Positions 1-8,069 of a stretch of DNA of 64,000 bases are shown piece after piece. How positions within the stretch are numbered: position 1 is the first letter of the stretch; each line of letters starts with the position of its first letter. The notes beneath the pieces were generated by a model, which made no database searches, had not been told where the DNA came from, and was given only the letters and a program-made list of their open reading frames with translations. The DNA is from [Bacillus] enclensis (lineage in GTDB: Bacteria > Bacillota > Bacilli > Bacillales > Bacillaceae_B), in the NCBI RefSeq assembly GCF_001456935.1, contig NZ_KQ758482.1, forward strand, positions 786,249 through 850,248, written 5' to 3'. Both the position numbers and the translations under genes were made by a program.

Positions 1-104
1 TTCCTTGCGTTCAACTGTTTGCTGGCAGTAATATGGATACAGGTGGCACAACAATGAAATGGATTAACTTTCAAGCGGCTTCCCCCTTTTCCTTTTAAAT
101 CTTT
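1..104. other. left edge, no gene assigned
   Basis: This short stretch downstream of dynA has short open frames running off the left edge on the + strand (one ends at a TAA at 96-98, another at a TGA at 55-57). They are too short to assign to a gene. Either could be the tail of a rightward gene that lies mostly outside the window. Confidence 0.3.
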
Positions 105-3100
105 TTAGGGCTGGACAATCAGCGACTTCCACTCTCTTCTGAGTTTTTCAATATCCTGGGTGGTACTCAACGCTTCGATATTTGAATCGATCTGTTCAAA
201 TGTCTGCGATTTTGCTTCCTCTTTTAAATTCTTGAACCTTACATTTATATCCTGCTGACTCCAGGATTTCATCTTTTCTTTTTCATTTTTCAGGTAGTCA
301 TCCGCAGGTCCATGAAGCCTCTTCACGAGCTCTTCCTGAATTTCTTTTTTCCCGCCTTTTTCGAGGAATTGTTTAGCATTCCTGAAAGTGGAGAAAGCCC
401 CTTTGAAATGCTCGAGATCGATGTCTTTAAAAGCCTGTTGAAATTCGATGGCTTCACCATTCCTGAATACCGGAGAAGAAAGCAGGATTTCTTTTTCCGA
501 TTCAAGTATATTGGACTCTATTTGGTCCCAATGGGAATCAAGCTGCTTACCGATGAATTGTTGAATCCTCAAGGAAGTGGCTCTCAATTCCTGCGATAAA
601 TCAAAACCTACACTCGTTATGAACTCCTTTAATCCGTTCTGCAGTGCTTTTGAATCGTTCGTTTCATTCATGAACAAGCCTGAGTGAAACGCCTCCTTAA
701 AGAAGTCGGAAATCCGGAAAAATACCCGCTGTTTTAAATAATAGATCAATTCATCCAATTCCTGGTCTGTTTCCTGCTGGATAGCTGCGGCTGTCATTTT
801 TTCAAGAAGTTCATTTACTTCAGCTTTCGTCTGATGCAATTCCTCGATTTTTTGCTGTTTCAAAGATTGATCACTCGATGCCGTATCGATATAATGCTTG
901 AAACGCTTGATTCCTTTTTCCCATTCACTAATTGCTGAATCCACACTCATGCTGACGAGCTCTTCCTGTATGAAGGAATTGAATGCGTCTTTGAAAAAGG
1001 TCATCCCATTGGAAGGGTTCTCTTTATCCTCCAGTGCCTGAAGGGATGAGACTCCAAAAATTCTCGGGAAGCGGATACCATACTGAATGAGCTGCTCCCC
1101 GACATAGGATATGACTTCTTCCTTTTCTTCTTCATCCTTGGCGAGGTCGATTGCGTTGACGATAAAGAACATTTTATCGAGTTCGAATGTGTCTTTTACG
1201 CGCCCCAACTGAATGAGGAATTCACGGTCTGCACGTGCGAAAGCGTGGTTATAATAGGTGACAAATAGGATGGCATCAGCGTTTTTGATGTATTCAAATG
1301 CCACCCCGGTATGACGTGCGTTAATTGAGTCCGCACCAGGGGTATCAACCAATGTGATGCCCTTCCTCGTAATCTCGCAATCATAGTACAGGTCGATCGA
1401 CTCAACAAAGCAGGATTTGTTTTCATCTGCTACGTATCCTTTATAATCATCTAAATCGACTGTGATTTCCCTGCCTAAGCGGTTCTTGAATTCTTCATAT
1501 CCATTATAAAACGCCGAAAGGAAAGACAGGTGGATTTTTACTTTCGCGTCTCCTCCCGTTTCATTTAGAAGTCCGGGGATGATTTTCAAGGCATCCTCTA
1601 AAGTTTCAATTCGTTTGTCAAAAAAGGATAAGGAATGTGACAGGTCCTGATAGAGTTGAGATTCCGATTTAATTTGCACTACTGCCGTCTCATGAAGATA
1701 CTGATCCGTTACCGGCTTAATCCGATTGATGGATGCAGTAGTCGGGTTCGGACTGACCGGTAATACTTTTTTGCCGAGGAGCGCATTGGCAAAGGATGAC
1801 TTCCCTGCACTGAAGGCTCCGAATAAAGCAATCGTAAATGTCTGATTGGCAAGTCTCTCACGCTTGCCCTCCAATATTTCTGCAATCTTACTGAACCCAT
1901 GCAGGTTGCCGAACACGCGGGTCATTCGGTCCAGCCTGTCGATTGCATCCTCCACAGAAACCTGAGTATTCTTTACTTCTCGGGAGTGCACGTCATTCTG
2001 TTCATCATTGCTTAAACTTTCGCTTGCAGGCTCAAGAGGGTTTTCTTCCAGTTCGTCTGCTTCAATGAACTCTTCTTCTTTTGCTTTCCAGTCATTCACC
2101 CAGCCCAGAATCTTGCCATCTTGTTTATCGGAATCCGAAATCCCTTCCAGCTTTTCTATCTGCTGGAACTTCTCCTCTTCCAAGAGGGCCCATTTATGCA
2201 CATATACTGTTTTTTGACGGATTGCCTGCAGCTTATCCTGCAGGCTTCTTTGTTTGCTTTCCGAATCTTCTTTCAGGTGTTCCAGAAAGCCTTCAAGCAA
2301 ATCATTCGTTCTTTTTCTCGCATCCCTCTTTAATTCTTCTGAGAGATTATCGCAATACTGAAGGACGTAATCCCCTGTCACCTTTGCCCCCGGTTTGATC
2401 AACGCATTTAAATATTGCTCATCCACTTTGAGGGACAGCGTCTCCCAGCCATCCAAAAGGGAAGTTGAAACAACATTTTTCTTCTTCATGAACGATTTTC
2501 CGAGTGTCTTCAAATGCCACTCCAACTGGGTTTCGATCCTGCTGTTCACTTCTTCTTTAAAGATTTTGGCCCGGCGTTCCTTTTCATCTTCTGTTTTTTG
2601 TCTGCTGAACAGGAATCCGACTTTAAAGTCCGGCTGCCGGCTTTCAAGGAATTCTTTCGCAAGGTCCCTTGTTTCAAAAGGCATAAGGTATGCATTCTTA
2701 AGGACTGTGCTTCTTTCTTCTTCGAAAGACTGTCTCAATTCGCTGACGTCGTTATCTGATAGTTCGTCCAGAAGCTTTGCTTCTTCCATTAAAAGCGCGT
2801 CTTTGTCTGCCCACTCTTCATCTGTGACATGTTTTTTCCCCTCTTCTTCAACCTGGGTCTGCTGATCTTCATACCATCCGATATGTTCATGTACAAGTTG
2901 TGAGAGGGCTGACTGGGCGGATTCTTCGATCAGTGACTCTTTATCCACGACCTGTTTATTGATGAACTCCCGCAGTTCTGCTATTTGATTATGTTCATGG
3001 TCAGATTTCTTAAGACTGGTATAGAAGATGCCGTCCGGATTGACCCCCCAGCTGGCAAAGGAATCCCTGACAGCCTCTTTGAACTTCTGGAAAGGCAGTT

Positions 3101-3740
3101 CTTCCTCCTGATGTTTATCAATCTGATTGACCACCAGATATAAATTCACTCCATGACGCTTTAATTCTTTAGTGAATTGGAAGTTCACCTGCGATTGGAC
3201 ATGATTATAATCCATGACATAAAATACCGCATCCGCTAAATGGACGGCAGATTCGGTGGACAGCCTGTGGGCGTCATCCGTACTGTCCACGCCCGGGGTA
3301 TCCAGGACTGAGACCCCCTCAGGGAGGGTCGTTTTCTTTCTGCCTATTTCAACCGAGTATACATCTTCCCCGTTCTTGCAGAATTCTTTGATTTTCGAGT
3401 ATTCGTATGGCGCCTTAAATAAGACTGGTTTGCCTGTATGATAGTGAATCTTTGCATAGTCTTCATTAGATTGATGAACTTTCACCAGATTGGCACTGGT
3501 GGGGATGGGACTCGAAGGGAGTATTTCATCACCCATCAGATAGTTGATCATAGTTGATTTTCCGGCAGAGAAATGCCCGCAAAAAGCAAGTATGAATTCC
3601 TGCCTGTGAATTTTTTCCGCCAGTCTTTCTACCTTCTGGGAACGTTCCTCATCCCCTTTACTGCGGAATATTTCATCATATCCTGCCAGCTTGTGCAGGA
3701 TTGTATGTAAATTGGTGCTTTGCTGATCAGTGCGGCTCAT
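105..3740 (-). CDS. dynA: dynamin-like double GTPase DynA
   Basis: The 1211-residue protein carries two dynamin-type GTPase modules in one chain. The first P-loop (GHFSAGKS) is at residues 55-62 and the second (GAFSAGKS) at about 641-648. Each is followed by a DTPG switch motif (VLDTPGVDS and LVDTPGADS) and by long Glu/Lys-rich helical stalk regions. This tandem architecture and length are those of B. subtilis DynA (YpbR), a membrane-tethering and fusing protein active at division septa and in membrane-damage or phage defence. The ATG start has a GAAAGGA-type ribosome site. The neighbours ypbQ and bcsA are the same as in B. subtilis. The assignment is firm; function is by family. Confidence 0.95.
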   Translation of the reverse strand: MSRTDQQSTNLHTILHKLAGYDEIFRSKGDEERSQKVERLAEKIHRQEFILAFCGHFSAGKSTMINYLMGDEILPSSPIPTSANLVKVHQSNEDYAKIHYHTGKPVLFKAPYEYSKIKEFCKNGEDVYSVEIGRKKTTLPEGVSVLDTPGVDSTDDAHRLSTESAVHLADAVFYVMDYNHVQSQVNFQFTKELKRHGVNLYLVVNQIDKHQEEELPFQKFKEAVRDSFASWGVNPDGIFYTSLKKSDHEHNQIAELREFINKQVVDKESLIEESAQSALSQLVHEHIGWYEDQQTQVEEEGKKHVTDEEWADKDALLMEEAKLLDELSDNDVSELRQSFEEERSTVLKNAYLMPFETRDLAKEFLESRQPDFKVGFLFSRQKTEDEKERRAKIFKEEVNSRIETQLEWHLKTLGKSFMKKKNVVSTSLLDGWETLSLKVDEQYLNALIKPGAKVTGDYVLQYCDNLSEELKRDARKRTNDLLEGFLEHLKEDSESKQRSLQDKLQAIRQKTVYVHKWALLEEEKFQQIEKLEGISDSDKQDGKILGWVNDWKAKEEEFIEADELEENPLEPASESLSNDEQNDVHSREVKNTQVSVEDAIDRLDRMTRVFGNLHGFSKIAEILEGKRERLANQTFTIALFGAFSAGKSSFANALLGKKVLPVSPNPTTASINRIKPVTDQYLHETAVVQIKSESQLYQDLSHSLSFFDKRIETLEDALKIIPGLLNETGGDAKVKIHLSFLSAFYNGYEEFKNRLGREITVDLDDYKGYVADENKSCFVESIDLYYDCEITRKGITLVDTPGADSINARHTGVAFEYIKNADAILFVTYYNHAFARADREFLIQLGRVKDTFELDKMFFIVNAIDLAKDEEEKEEVISYVGEQLIQYGIRFPRIFGVSSLQALEDKENPSNGMTFFKDAFNSFIQEELVSMSVDSAISEWEKGIKRFKHYIDTASSDQSLKQQKIEELHQTKAEVNELLEKMTAAAIQQETDQELDELIYYLKQRVFFRISDFFKEAFHSGLFMNETNDSKALQNGLKEFITSVGFDLSQELRATSLRIQQFIGKQLDSHWDQIESNILESEKEILLSSPVFRNGEAIEFQQAFKDIDLEHFKGAFSTFRNAKQFLEKGGKKEIQEELVKRLHGPADDYLKNEKEKMKSWSQQDINVRFKNLKEEAKSQTFEQIDSNIEALSTTQDIEKLRREWKSLIVQP

Positions 3741-3892
3741 GTGTAAGGTCCTTTCTATTTCAAAAGATGATAACGCTTTTATTTTATCGTATTTACCCCG
3801 ATTTCTCTATGGTTTGCTTTTCGTTTATTGAAGAGACCTAAGAAACTTATTAATATCCTATTCAGGGATTCTCTATTTGGAGAAAATAAAAA

Positions 3893-3914
3893 GCCTCCTT
3901 CGATTGAAGGAGAC
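3893..3914 (-). terminator. Rho-independent terminator of the small membrane gene
   Basis: On the minus strand the arms CTCCTT and AAGGAG close a 6-nt loop. GGC and a TTTTTATTTT tract follow. The hairpin begins directly after the stop codon of the upstream small gene. Confidence 0.8.
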
Positions 3915-4085
3915 TTATCTTGTTGATTGTGTCGGTATAAGATTTGGTGCTGCGAAGGGTCGGGTTTTGGTTTGTTCAGATGCAGGTTTTTGAACAGGCT
4001 GACGATCCTTCATCACATTAGACAAGACAAATTTCATTATGAATCCATATGTAACCACTGTCATCATTATTAGAAACCATACCAT
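3915..4085 (-). CDS. small single-pass membrane protein, probably iron-regulated
   Basis: The protein has 56 residues from the ATG at 4085, which has an AAGGTGG site 8 nt upstream. A GTG four codons earlier (4097) is possible but has no spaced ribosome site. The N-terminal half is one hydrophobic segment (about residues 1-22). The rest is a polar tail rich in Lys, Pro, Gln and Thr. I do not recognise a family. The gene has its own terminator and two Fur-box-like sequences upstream, so iron-dependent repression is the best clue to its role. It is not one of the known small basic Fbp proteins as far as I can see. Confidence 0.65.
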   Translation of the reverse strand: MVWFLIMMTVVTYGFIMKFVLSNVMKDRQPVQKPASEQTKTRPFAAPNLIPTQSTR

Positions 4086-4124
4086 TTCATTCGCCACCTT
4101 ATTTTTAGTTTCGGGACATGCAAC

Positions 4125-4139
4125 TGAGAATAATTTTCA
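4125..4139. promoter_or_regulatory. Fur-box-like site, proximal
   Basis: The 15-mer TGAGAATAATTTTCA matches the Fur 7-1-7 consensus TGATAAT-N-ATTATCA at 12 of 14 informative positions. It lies 40 bp upstream of the small membrane gene start. Binding is inferred from sequence only. Confidence 0.5.
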
Positions 4140-4163
4140 TCTTCATTTACATCCTATCAAAAA

Positions 4164-4178
4164 CGATAATCATTTTCA
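4164..4178. promoter_or_regulatory. Fur-box-like site overlapping a promoter
   Basis: CGATAATCATTTTCA matches the Fur 7-1-7 consensus at 12 of 14 positions. On the minus strand it overlaps a plausible promoter, TTGAAA-N17-TAGGAT, that reads toward the small membrane gene. That is the usual geometry for Fur repression. Confidence 0.5.
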
Positions 4179-4188
4179 ATAAGAAATT

Positions 4189-4755
4189 TTATTTTTCTTT
4201 CTTTTCTGTGCCTATCCATCCAGGAGTCGATAAATGGACATGTTTGTAATTCGTTTGCCGGGTCAGTGCCTCTTCCTCCACCGGTATCCTCGTTAGGAGG
4301 ATCAGCTGATTGAGGACGGCAAAAATGATCAGTGTCCAATATGCATTGAATAAAAGGGGGATGATGGCCAACTCAACCGTTACAATAAGATAATTGGGAT
4401 GCCTGAAAAACTTATATGGCCCTGTCGCCACCACCTCGGTATCGGGGAGGACGATTATTTTCGTATTCCAATATCTCCCCAGCGATGAAATGACCCATAT
4501 CCTCCCTGCCTGGGTGAGTATGAACCCTGCAAGCAGGTATTTCCACTGAGGGTGAATCCCTGAATGAAAGATACCCGCTTCAATTAAAAGGGATGCAAAG
4601 AAAGCTGTATGGATCATCACCATGGCCCTGTAATGATTTTGTCCGTACTCCTTCGCTCCCCTTTTTTTCATCCATTTTTCATTTTTGCGGGCAATGATCA
4701 ATTCCACCACCCGCTGCACAGCCAGAACTAGAAAGAAAAGGATAAAAAATATCAT
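4189..4755 (-). CDS. ypbQ: isoprenylcysteine methyltransferase-like alkylpyrone O-methyltransferase YpbQ (BpsB)
   Basis: This 188-residue integral membrane protein has several hydrophobic segments and the ICMT-family signature GPYKFFRHPNY in its C-terminal half. In B. subtilis the same neighbour of the type III polyketide synthase methylates alkylpyrones. The start at 4755 is chosen because it overlaps the bcsA stop codon as TGATG and follows a GAGGTGG ribosome site, which implies translational coupling. A longer frame reaches 4836 but lies wholly inside bcsA. Confidence 0.88.
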   Translation of the reverse strand: MIFFILFFLVLAVQRVVELIIARKNEKWMKKRGAKEYGQNHYRAMVMIHTAFFASLLIEAGIFHSGIHPQWKYLLAGFILTQAGRIWVISSLGRYWNTKIIVLPDTEVVATGPYKFFRHPNYLIVTVELAIIPLLFNAYWTLIIFAVLNQLILLTRIPVEEEALTRQTNYKHVHLSTPGWIGTEKKEK

Positions 4756-5825
4756 CAATCCCACCTCATCAATACTAATTCCGAGCTGAAGCCCGGTCCT
4801 AATGCTGTTCCAAGGCCGATATCGCCTCTCTTGCAATCATCTTGCAAAAATTCCTTCAGGACATAATAGATCGTCACCGAGGACATATTGCCGTACTTCT
4901 TTAGTATTTTCAGCGCATGGCGGGTCATGTGATCATCGAATCCCAATGCTTCCTGATACGCCTCGATCACTTTCTTTCCCCCGGGGTGAGCCACAAAGTG
5001 TTTGATTTCTTCCATTTTGATCCCCTGTGAATGAATGAATTCTTCCACATTCGGTCTCAGCCAGTTTGTGACCAGTGTTGGGATATCTTTTGAAAACACG
5101 ACATAAAGTCCCTCATTTTTAATATTCCAGCCCATGACATCGAGTGAATTCTTCAACGTGGTTGATTGTGTGGCAAATATTGAAGGCAGCGGGCGTACTA
5201 TTTCATTCAGCGCAGTGCTTTCATCTCCGCAAACGAGGGTACACGCCACCCCATCTGCAAATAATGAAGTCCCGACTAAATTACTTTTGGAACGGTCACC
5301 ATGCTGAAACGTTAATGAGCATAATTCAATGGAAAGCACCAACACATTCGCCTTTGGAAAAGCAAGGCAGTATTCATATGCCCGTGACAGGCCAGCCGCT
5401 CCTCCAGCGCACCCCAATCCCCAGATCGGTATGCGTTTGACATGGGATGGAAAGGGCAGGACGTTCATGATCCTTGCTTCTATACTCGGTGTGGCAAGAC
5501 CGGTTGTGCATATCGTGAATATGGCATCGATTTCTTCATAGTTGACCTCATTATTAATGATGCATTTTTCAATTGCCCTGCTTCCCATCTCCACAGCAAA
5601 ACGGATAAACAAATCATTCTTTTCCTGAAAGGAATGAGGTTTGGAAAACCAATCAAGGTCACCGACAAAATACCTGCTTTCTATCTCGCCATTTTCAAAG
5701 ATCGGCAGCAGGCGGTCTATATCCTTAAAGCTTCCTGAAAATAAATTCCGGGCAAAATCCGCTGCTTCGGATTGAGTAATTTTATAAGGCGGGATTTCTG
5801 TTTCAACACTCACTATTTTAGGCAT
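4755..5825 (-). CDS. bcsA: type III polyketide (chalcone-like) synthase BcsA
   Basis: The 356-residue protein has the Cys-His-Asn triad of type III polyketide synthases. The nucleophile is Cys139 in IWGLGCAGG, the His is in FVAHPGGKK, and the Asn is in KYGNMSSV. B. subtilis BcsA/BpsA condenses long-chain acyl-CoA with malonyl-CoA to make alkylpyrones. The ATG at 5825 was chosen over an upstream start at 6023 because AAGGAG lies about 10 nt before it and the N-terminus MPKIVSVETEIPPY matches the family start. The gene is first in a two-gene operon with ypbQ. A 24-bp inverted repeat lies in its promoter region. Confidence 0.93.
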   Translation of the reverse strand: MPKIVSVETEIPPYKITQSEAADFARNLFSGSFKDIDRLLPIFENGEIESRYFVGDLDWFSKPHSFQEKNDLFIRFAVEMGSRAIEKCIINNEVNYEEIDAIFTICTTGLATPSIEARIMNVLPFPSHVKRIPIWGLGCAGGAAGLSRAYEYCLAFPKANVLVLSIELCSLTFQHGDRSKSNLVGTSLFADGVACTLVCGDESTALNEIVRPLPSIFATQSTTLKNSLDVMGWNIKNEGLYVVFSKDIPTLVTNWLRPNVEEFIHSQGIKMEEIKHFVAHPGGKKVIEAYQEALGFDDHMTRHALKILKKYGNMSSVTIYYVLKEFLQDDCKRGDIGLGTALGPGFSSELVLMRWD

Positions 5826-5879
5826 TACATCCATTCTCCTTATCATATTTCCATGTAAGGATAGCATTACCAAAACGTG

Positions 5880-5903
5880 AAAGAACATGTATAATTGTTC
5901 TTT
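5880..5903. promoter_or_regulatory. inverted repeat between bcsA and the cheX-like gene
   Basis: AAAGAACA and TGTTCTTT form perfect 8-bp arms around an 8-bp spacer that contains TATAAT on the + strand. The repeat is 55 bp upstream of the bcsA start and about 100 bp upstream of the divergent gene. It resembles an operator for a dimeric repressor. The regulator is unknown; the spacing does not fit the Bacillus LexA box. Confidence 0.45.
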
Positions 5904-5965
5904 TTCAGTCCGAAGGAGAAGTTTACGACACCTGAAAGTTTTTAAGTCTTTTATACTAGGTAATA

Positions 5966-5974
5966 TGATATAAT
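5966..5974 (+). promoter_or_regulatory. extended -10 promoter of the cheX-like gene
   Basis: TGATATAAT is an extended -10 element (TGnTATAAT) 29 bp upstream of the ATG at 6004. No good -35 is visible at the expected distance, which is tolerated by extended -10 promoters. Confidence 0.5.
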
Positions 5975-6003
5975 AATTCTGACAAATTTCCGGAGGTTTC
6001 GAC

Positions 6004-6456
6004 ATGAAGCTAACCAGCAGCATTACCGATCTATTGCATCATTTCATGACTGCCCTAAAAGGTGTGGTCCCATTAAGCGTAACCCATGATGAACCGACCT
6101 TGCTAAGAGAGCCGTATGAACACCAGCATTTCAGCGTTTCGATAGGAATGACCGGAGATGTCCAGGGAAGATTCGTCATCGACGGGAATGAAAAAAACTT
6201 TCAATCCCTTGCAGCCTCTATGTTCGGGATGCCGCTGACTGGTGAGATGCTGGAGTCGTTTGCGGGAGAATTAGGAAATATGATTGTGGGGAATCTCGCG
6301 ACCTCGATTGCGCGCAGCGGTCATAATGTGGATATTACAACTCCGACCGTCATGACAGGAAAAGCAGGTATAATAGGGAATAACCCGGTCATAAAGCTGC
6401 CTTTGACTGTTAAGGATGCAGGTCGTTTCAATGTTCTTTTGGTGACGGTTCCATAA
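6004..6456 (+). CDS. CheX-like chemotaxis phosphatase domain protein
   Basis: This 150-residue single-domain protein resembles the CheC/CheX/FliY phosphatase fold. The helix MLESFAGELGNMIVGN carries the E-x2-N catalytic signature (Glu89, Asn92) that positions water for CheY-P hydrolysis. GGAGG precedes the ATG. The gene stands alone, away from any chemotaxis operon in the window, so its phospho-partner is unknown. The family call is likely; a role in dephosphorylating CheY-like receivers is inferred. Confidence 0.8.
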   Translation: MKLTSSITDLLHHFMTALKGVVPLSVTHDEPTLLREPYEHQHFSVSIGMTGDVQGRFVIDGNEKNFQSLAASMFGMPLTGEMLESFAGELGNMIVGNLATSIARSGHNVDITTPTVMTGKAGIIGNNPVIKLPLTVKDAGRFNVLLVTVP

Positions 6457-6869
6457 GGAAAGGGGAAAAAACGGACATGAGCAGACCGCTTTTTTAGGCC
6501 GGAGTACAGCAGAATTTGGAGCAGTTGTTACTCAATTGCACGGGGTACAGCAGGGGGCTGCAGGAATTTATACACCATCGGGTATAAAGGTGGTCGATCA
6601 AACGTTTTTGATAATATATTCCTATTTTTGATAATATAATGTGATTTTTTGATAATAAACTGTCCGTTTTTGATAATAAAATAATTCCTAGCCACGATAT
6701 ACCCTCAATGACAGGCTGACGGCCTCTTCACAGTATAAGAACCCCGATTTCTTTTATTGAAATATACCCGTATAGAGTGAAATCCTTGTTAAATTCAATA
6801 TATTTTCCACAAAAAAGCGAATCGCAGTACCTGTCCCCGCGACCCGGCTGCCATCAACCAATCAACCTC
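6457..6869. other. 413-bp intergenic region between convergent genes
   Basis: No convincing reading frame is present. The region is AT-rich in its right half and contains four phased TTTTTGATAATA boxes. No clear Rho-independent terminator was seen for either convergent gene. Confidence 0.6.
6605..6678. repeat. four helically phased TTTTTGATAATA boxes
   Basis: Identical 12-mers start at 6605, 6625, 6646 and 6667. The spacing is 20, 21 and 21 bp, or two helical turns each, with unrelated 8-9 bp spacers. All four boxes have the same orientation. The array could bind an oligomeric protein or be an intrinsically curved segment from phased T-tracts. Confidence 0.9.
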
Positions 6870-7640
6870 TTAAAAACCCTGAATGGTCATTCCCCCGTCA
6901 ACAAACAATGTTTGTCCGGTTATGTAATTACCTGCATCCGATGACAAGAACACCGCAGGTCCGACCAATTCCTGAAGTTCGCCTACCCTATTCAATGGCG
7001 TCACGGCTAGGATGTCGTCTACATATTCCTTATTTTTAAGGAGTTCCTCGGTCAAAGGCGTTTTAAAATACCAGGGACCGATACTGTTGACATTAATATT
7101 ATGTTTGCCCCATTCAAATGCCAGAACTTTTGTCATCTGAATCATCGCAGCTTTGGTAGAAGCATACACAACCCCGGTCCGCAGGGCCACATGACCTGCC
7201 ACGGAAGAGATGTTAATGATCTTCCCCGTTCCGTTTTCTTTCATATGAGACCCGATTTCCTGACTCATCATAAAGGCAGATTTCAAATTGGTATCCATGA
7301 TCATTTTCCATTCATCATCCGTCACTTCAAAAGCATTGGACCTGATATTCATCCCAGCGTTATTGATTAAAATATCAATCTTCAACCCTTGATCTTCTAT
7401 GTATTGCACAGCCCTCTTGATTTCTTCCCGGGATGTCACATCCACAGGGATGACATGGGCTTCGCGTCCCGCTGCCTGAACCATTGATGCTGTCTCTTCC
7501 AAATCAGTCCTCGTTCTCGATAAAAGGACCACATCCGCTCCGGCTTCCGCAAGACCGATGCTCAATGCCCTTCCTATCCCCCGGCCTGCGCCGGTGATGA
7601 CTGCAGTTTTATTATTAAGCGAAAAAGATGGCAAATACAT
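6870..7640 (-). CDS. short-chain dehydrogenase/reductase
   Basis: The 256-residue protein is a classical SDR. It has the cofactor motif TGAGRGIG near the N-terminus, NNAG in the middle, the catalytic Ser in INISSVAG, and YASTK as the YxxxK motif. The C-terminal ITGQTLFVDGG is typical of the gluconate 5-dehydrogenase and 3-oxoacyl-ACP reductase branches. The substrate cannot be told from sequence. The ATG at 7640 has CAGGAG 8 nt upstream; the TTG at 7658 is less likely. It is transcribed alone. Confidence 0.9.
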   Translation of the reverse strand: MYLPSFSLNNKTAVITGAGRGIGRALSIGLAEAGADVVLLSRTRTDLEETASMVQAAGREAHVIPVDVTSREEIKRAVQYIEDQGLKIDILINNAGMNIRSNAFEVTDDEWKMIMDTNLKSAFMMSQEIGSHMKENGTGKIINISSVAGHVALRTGVVYASTKAAMIQMTKVLAFEWGKHNINVNSIGPWYFKTPLTEELLKNKEYVDDILAVTPLNRVGELQELVGPAVFLSSDAGNYITGQTLFVDGGMTIQGF

Positions 7641-7693
7641 TCCCCACACTCCTGTCAATTTTTAATCTTCTCTATTTTAACACAATTTCTCAA

Positions 7694-7837
7694 TCATCCG
7701 GACCTGCCCCCTTTTTCTTTGTTTCCCTGACAGTGCACATTAATATGAATCTTTGTTTCTGCCATCGAACCACAAACTGAACACAGTTGTTTGCAGGTAT
7801 ACAATTGACAGCATCTATTACAATAATACTTCTCCAT
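7694..7837 (-). CDS. 47-residue Cys-rich (zinc-ribbon-like) protein
   Basis: This tiny gene starts with an ATG preceded by AAGGAAAAA and ends in TGA. The product begins MEKYYCNRCCQLYTCKQLC. It has seven Cys residues, including CNRCC, a later CSVCG and one more Cys near the C-terminus, so one or two structural zinc or metal sites are likely. The tail is Lys/Gly-rich. I know no specific family function. It lies between the SDR gene and the oxidase operon and is transcribed leftward. Confidence 0.6.
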   Translation of the reverse strand: MEKYYCNRCCQLYTCKQLCSVCGSMAETKIHINVHCQGNKEKGGRSG

Positions 7838-7939
7838 TTTTTCCTTCCCCCTAAAAAATCATGATAGTTCAGTTTATGCAGAGCTTTTTTTACTGGAACA
7901 GGAGAATATTCCCTTTTTAGCTTAATGGCTGAAATGACA

Positions 7940-7955
7940 TGTGACGAACTTCACA
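7940..7955. promoter_or_regulatory. Crp/Fnr-type operator, distal
   Basis: TGTGA-CGAACT-TCACA is a perfect palindrome of the Fnr/Crp class. Its centre is exactly 42 bp (four helical turns) upstream of the centre of the proximal site. Confidence 0.75.
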
Positions 7956-7981
7956 TTTATTTCACAATTATCCCTGATTGG

Positions 7982-7997
7982 TGTGATATTTATCACA
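7982..7997. promoter_or_regulatory. Crp/Fnr-type operator, proximal
   Basis: TGTGA-TATTTA-TCACA is a perfect palindrome matching the Bacillus Fnr consensus. Its centre is about -41.5 from the start expected for the TATGAT -10 element at 8020. This is the class II activator position and replaces the missing -35. Confidence 0.8.
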
Positions 7998-8019
7998 GAT
8001 GGACGTGATGCGCAGGGAT

Positions 8020-8025
8020 TATGAT
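8020..8025 (+). promoter_or_regulatory. -10 element of the ba3 oxidase operon
   Basis: TATGAT lies 45 bp before the first ATG of the operon. The -35 window holds no TTGACA-like sequence but ends in the proximal Fnr-like palindrome. This implies an activator-dependent promoter. Confidence 0.65.
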
Positions 8026-8069
8026 TGAGTTAATTCAGAACATCACCTCTAAAGGTGAAAGGAGTGAAC

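Noticed and set aside
2395-2865. 156-codon + strand frame rich in Ser/Phe
   Set aside because: It is antisense to the Glu/Lys-rich stalk of dynA; such composition is expected from the complement of coiled-coil coding DNA.
5880-5903. LexA (SOS) box reading of the bcsA palindrome
   Set aside because: The Bacillus LexA site is CGAAC-N4-GTTCG. Here the spacing between AGAACA and TGTTCT is 8 bp and the outer C/G are missing.
5826-6023. N-terminal extension of bcsA to 6023
   Set aside because: It would overlap the divergent cheX-like start and its promoter. The internal ATG has a good ribosome site and matches the family start.
6605-6678. CRISPR-like appearance of the four TTTTTGATAATA boxes
   Set aside because: The repeats are 12 bp with 8-9 bp spacers, far too short for CRISPR, and no cas gene is in the window.
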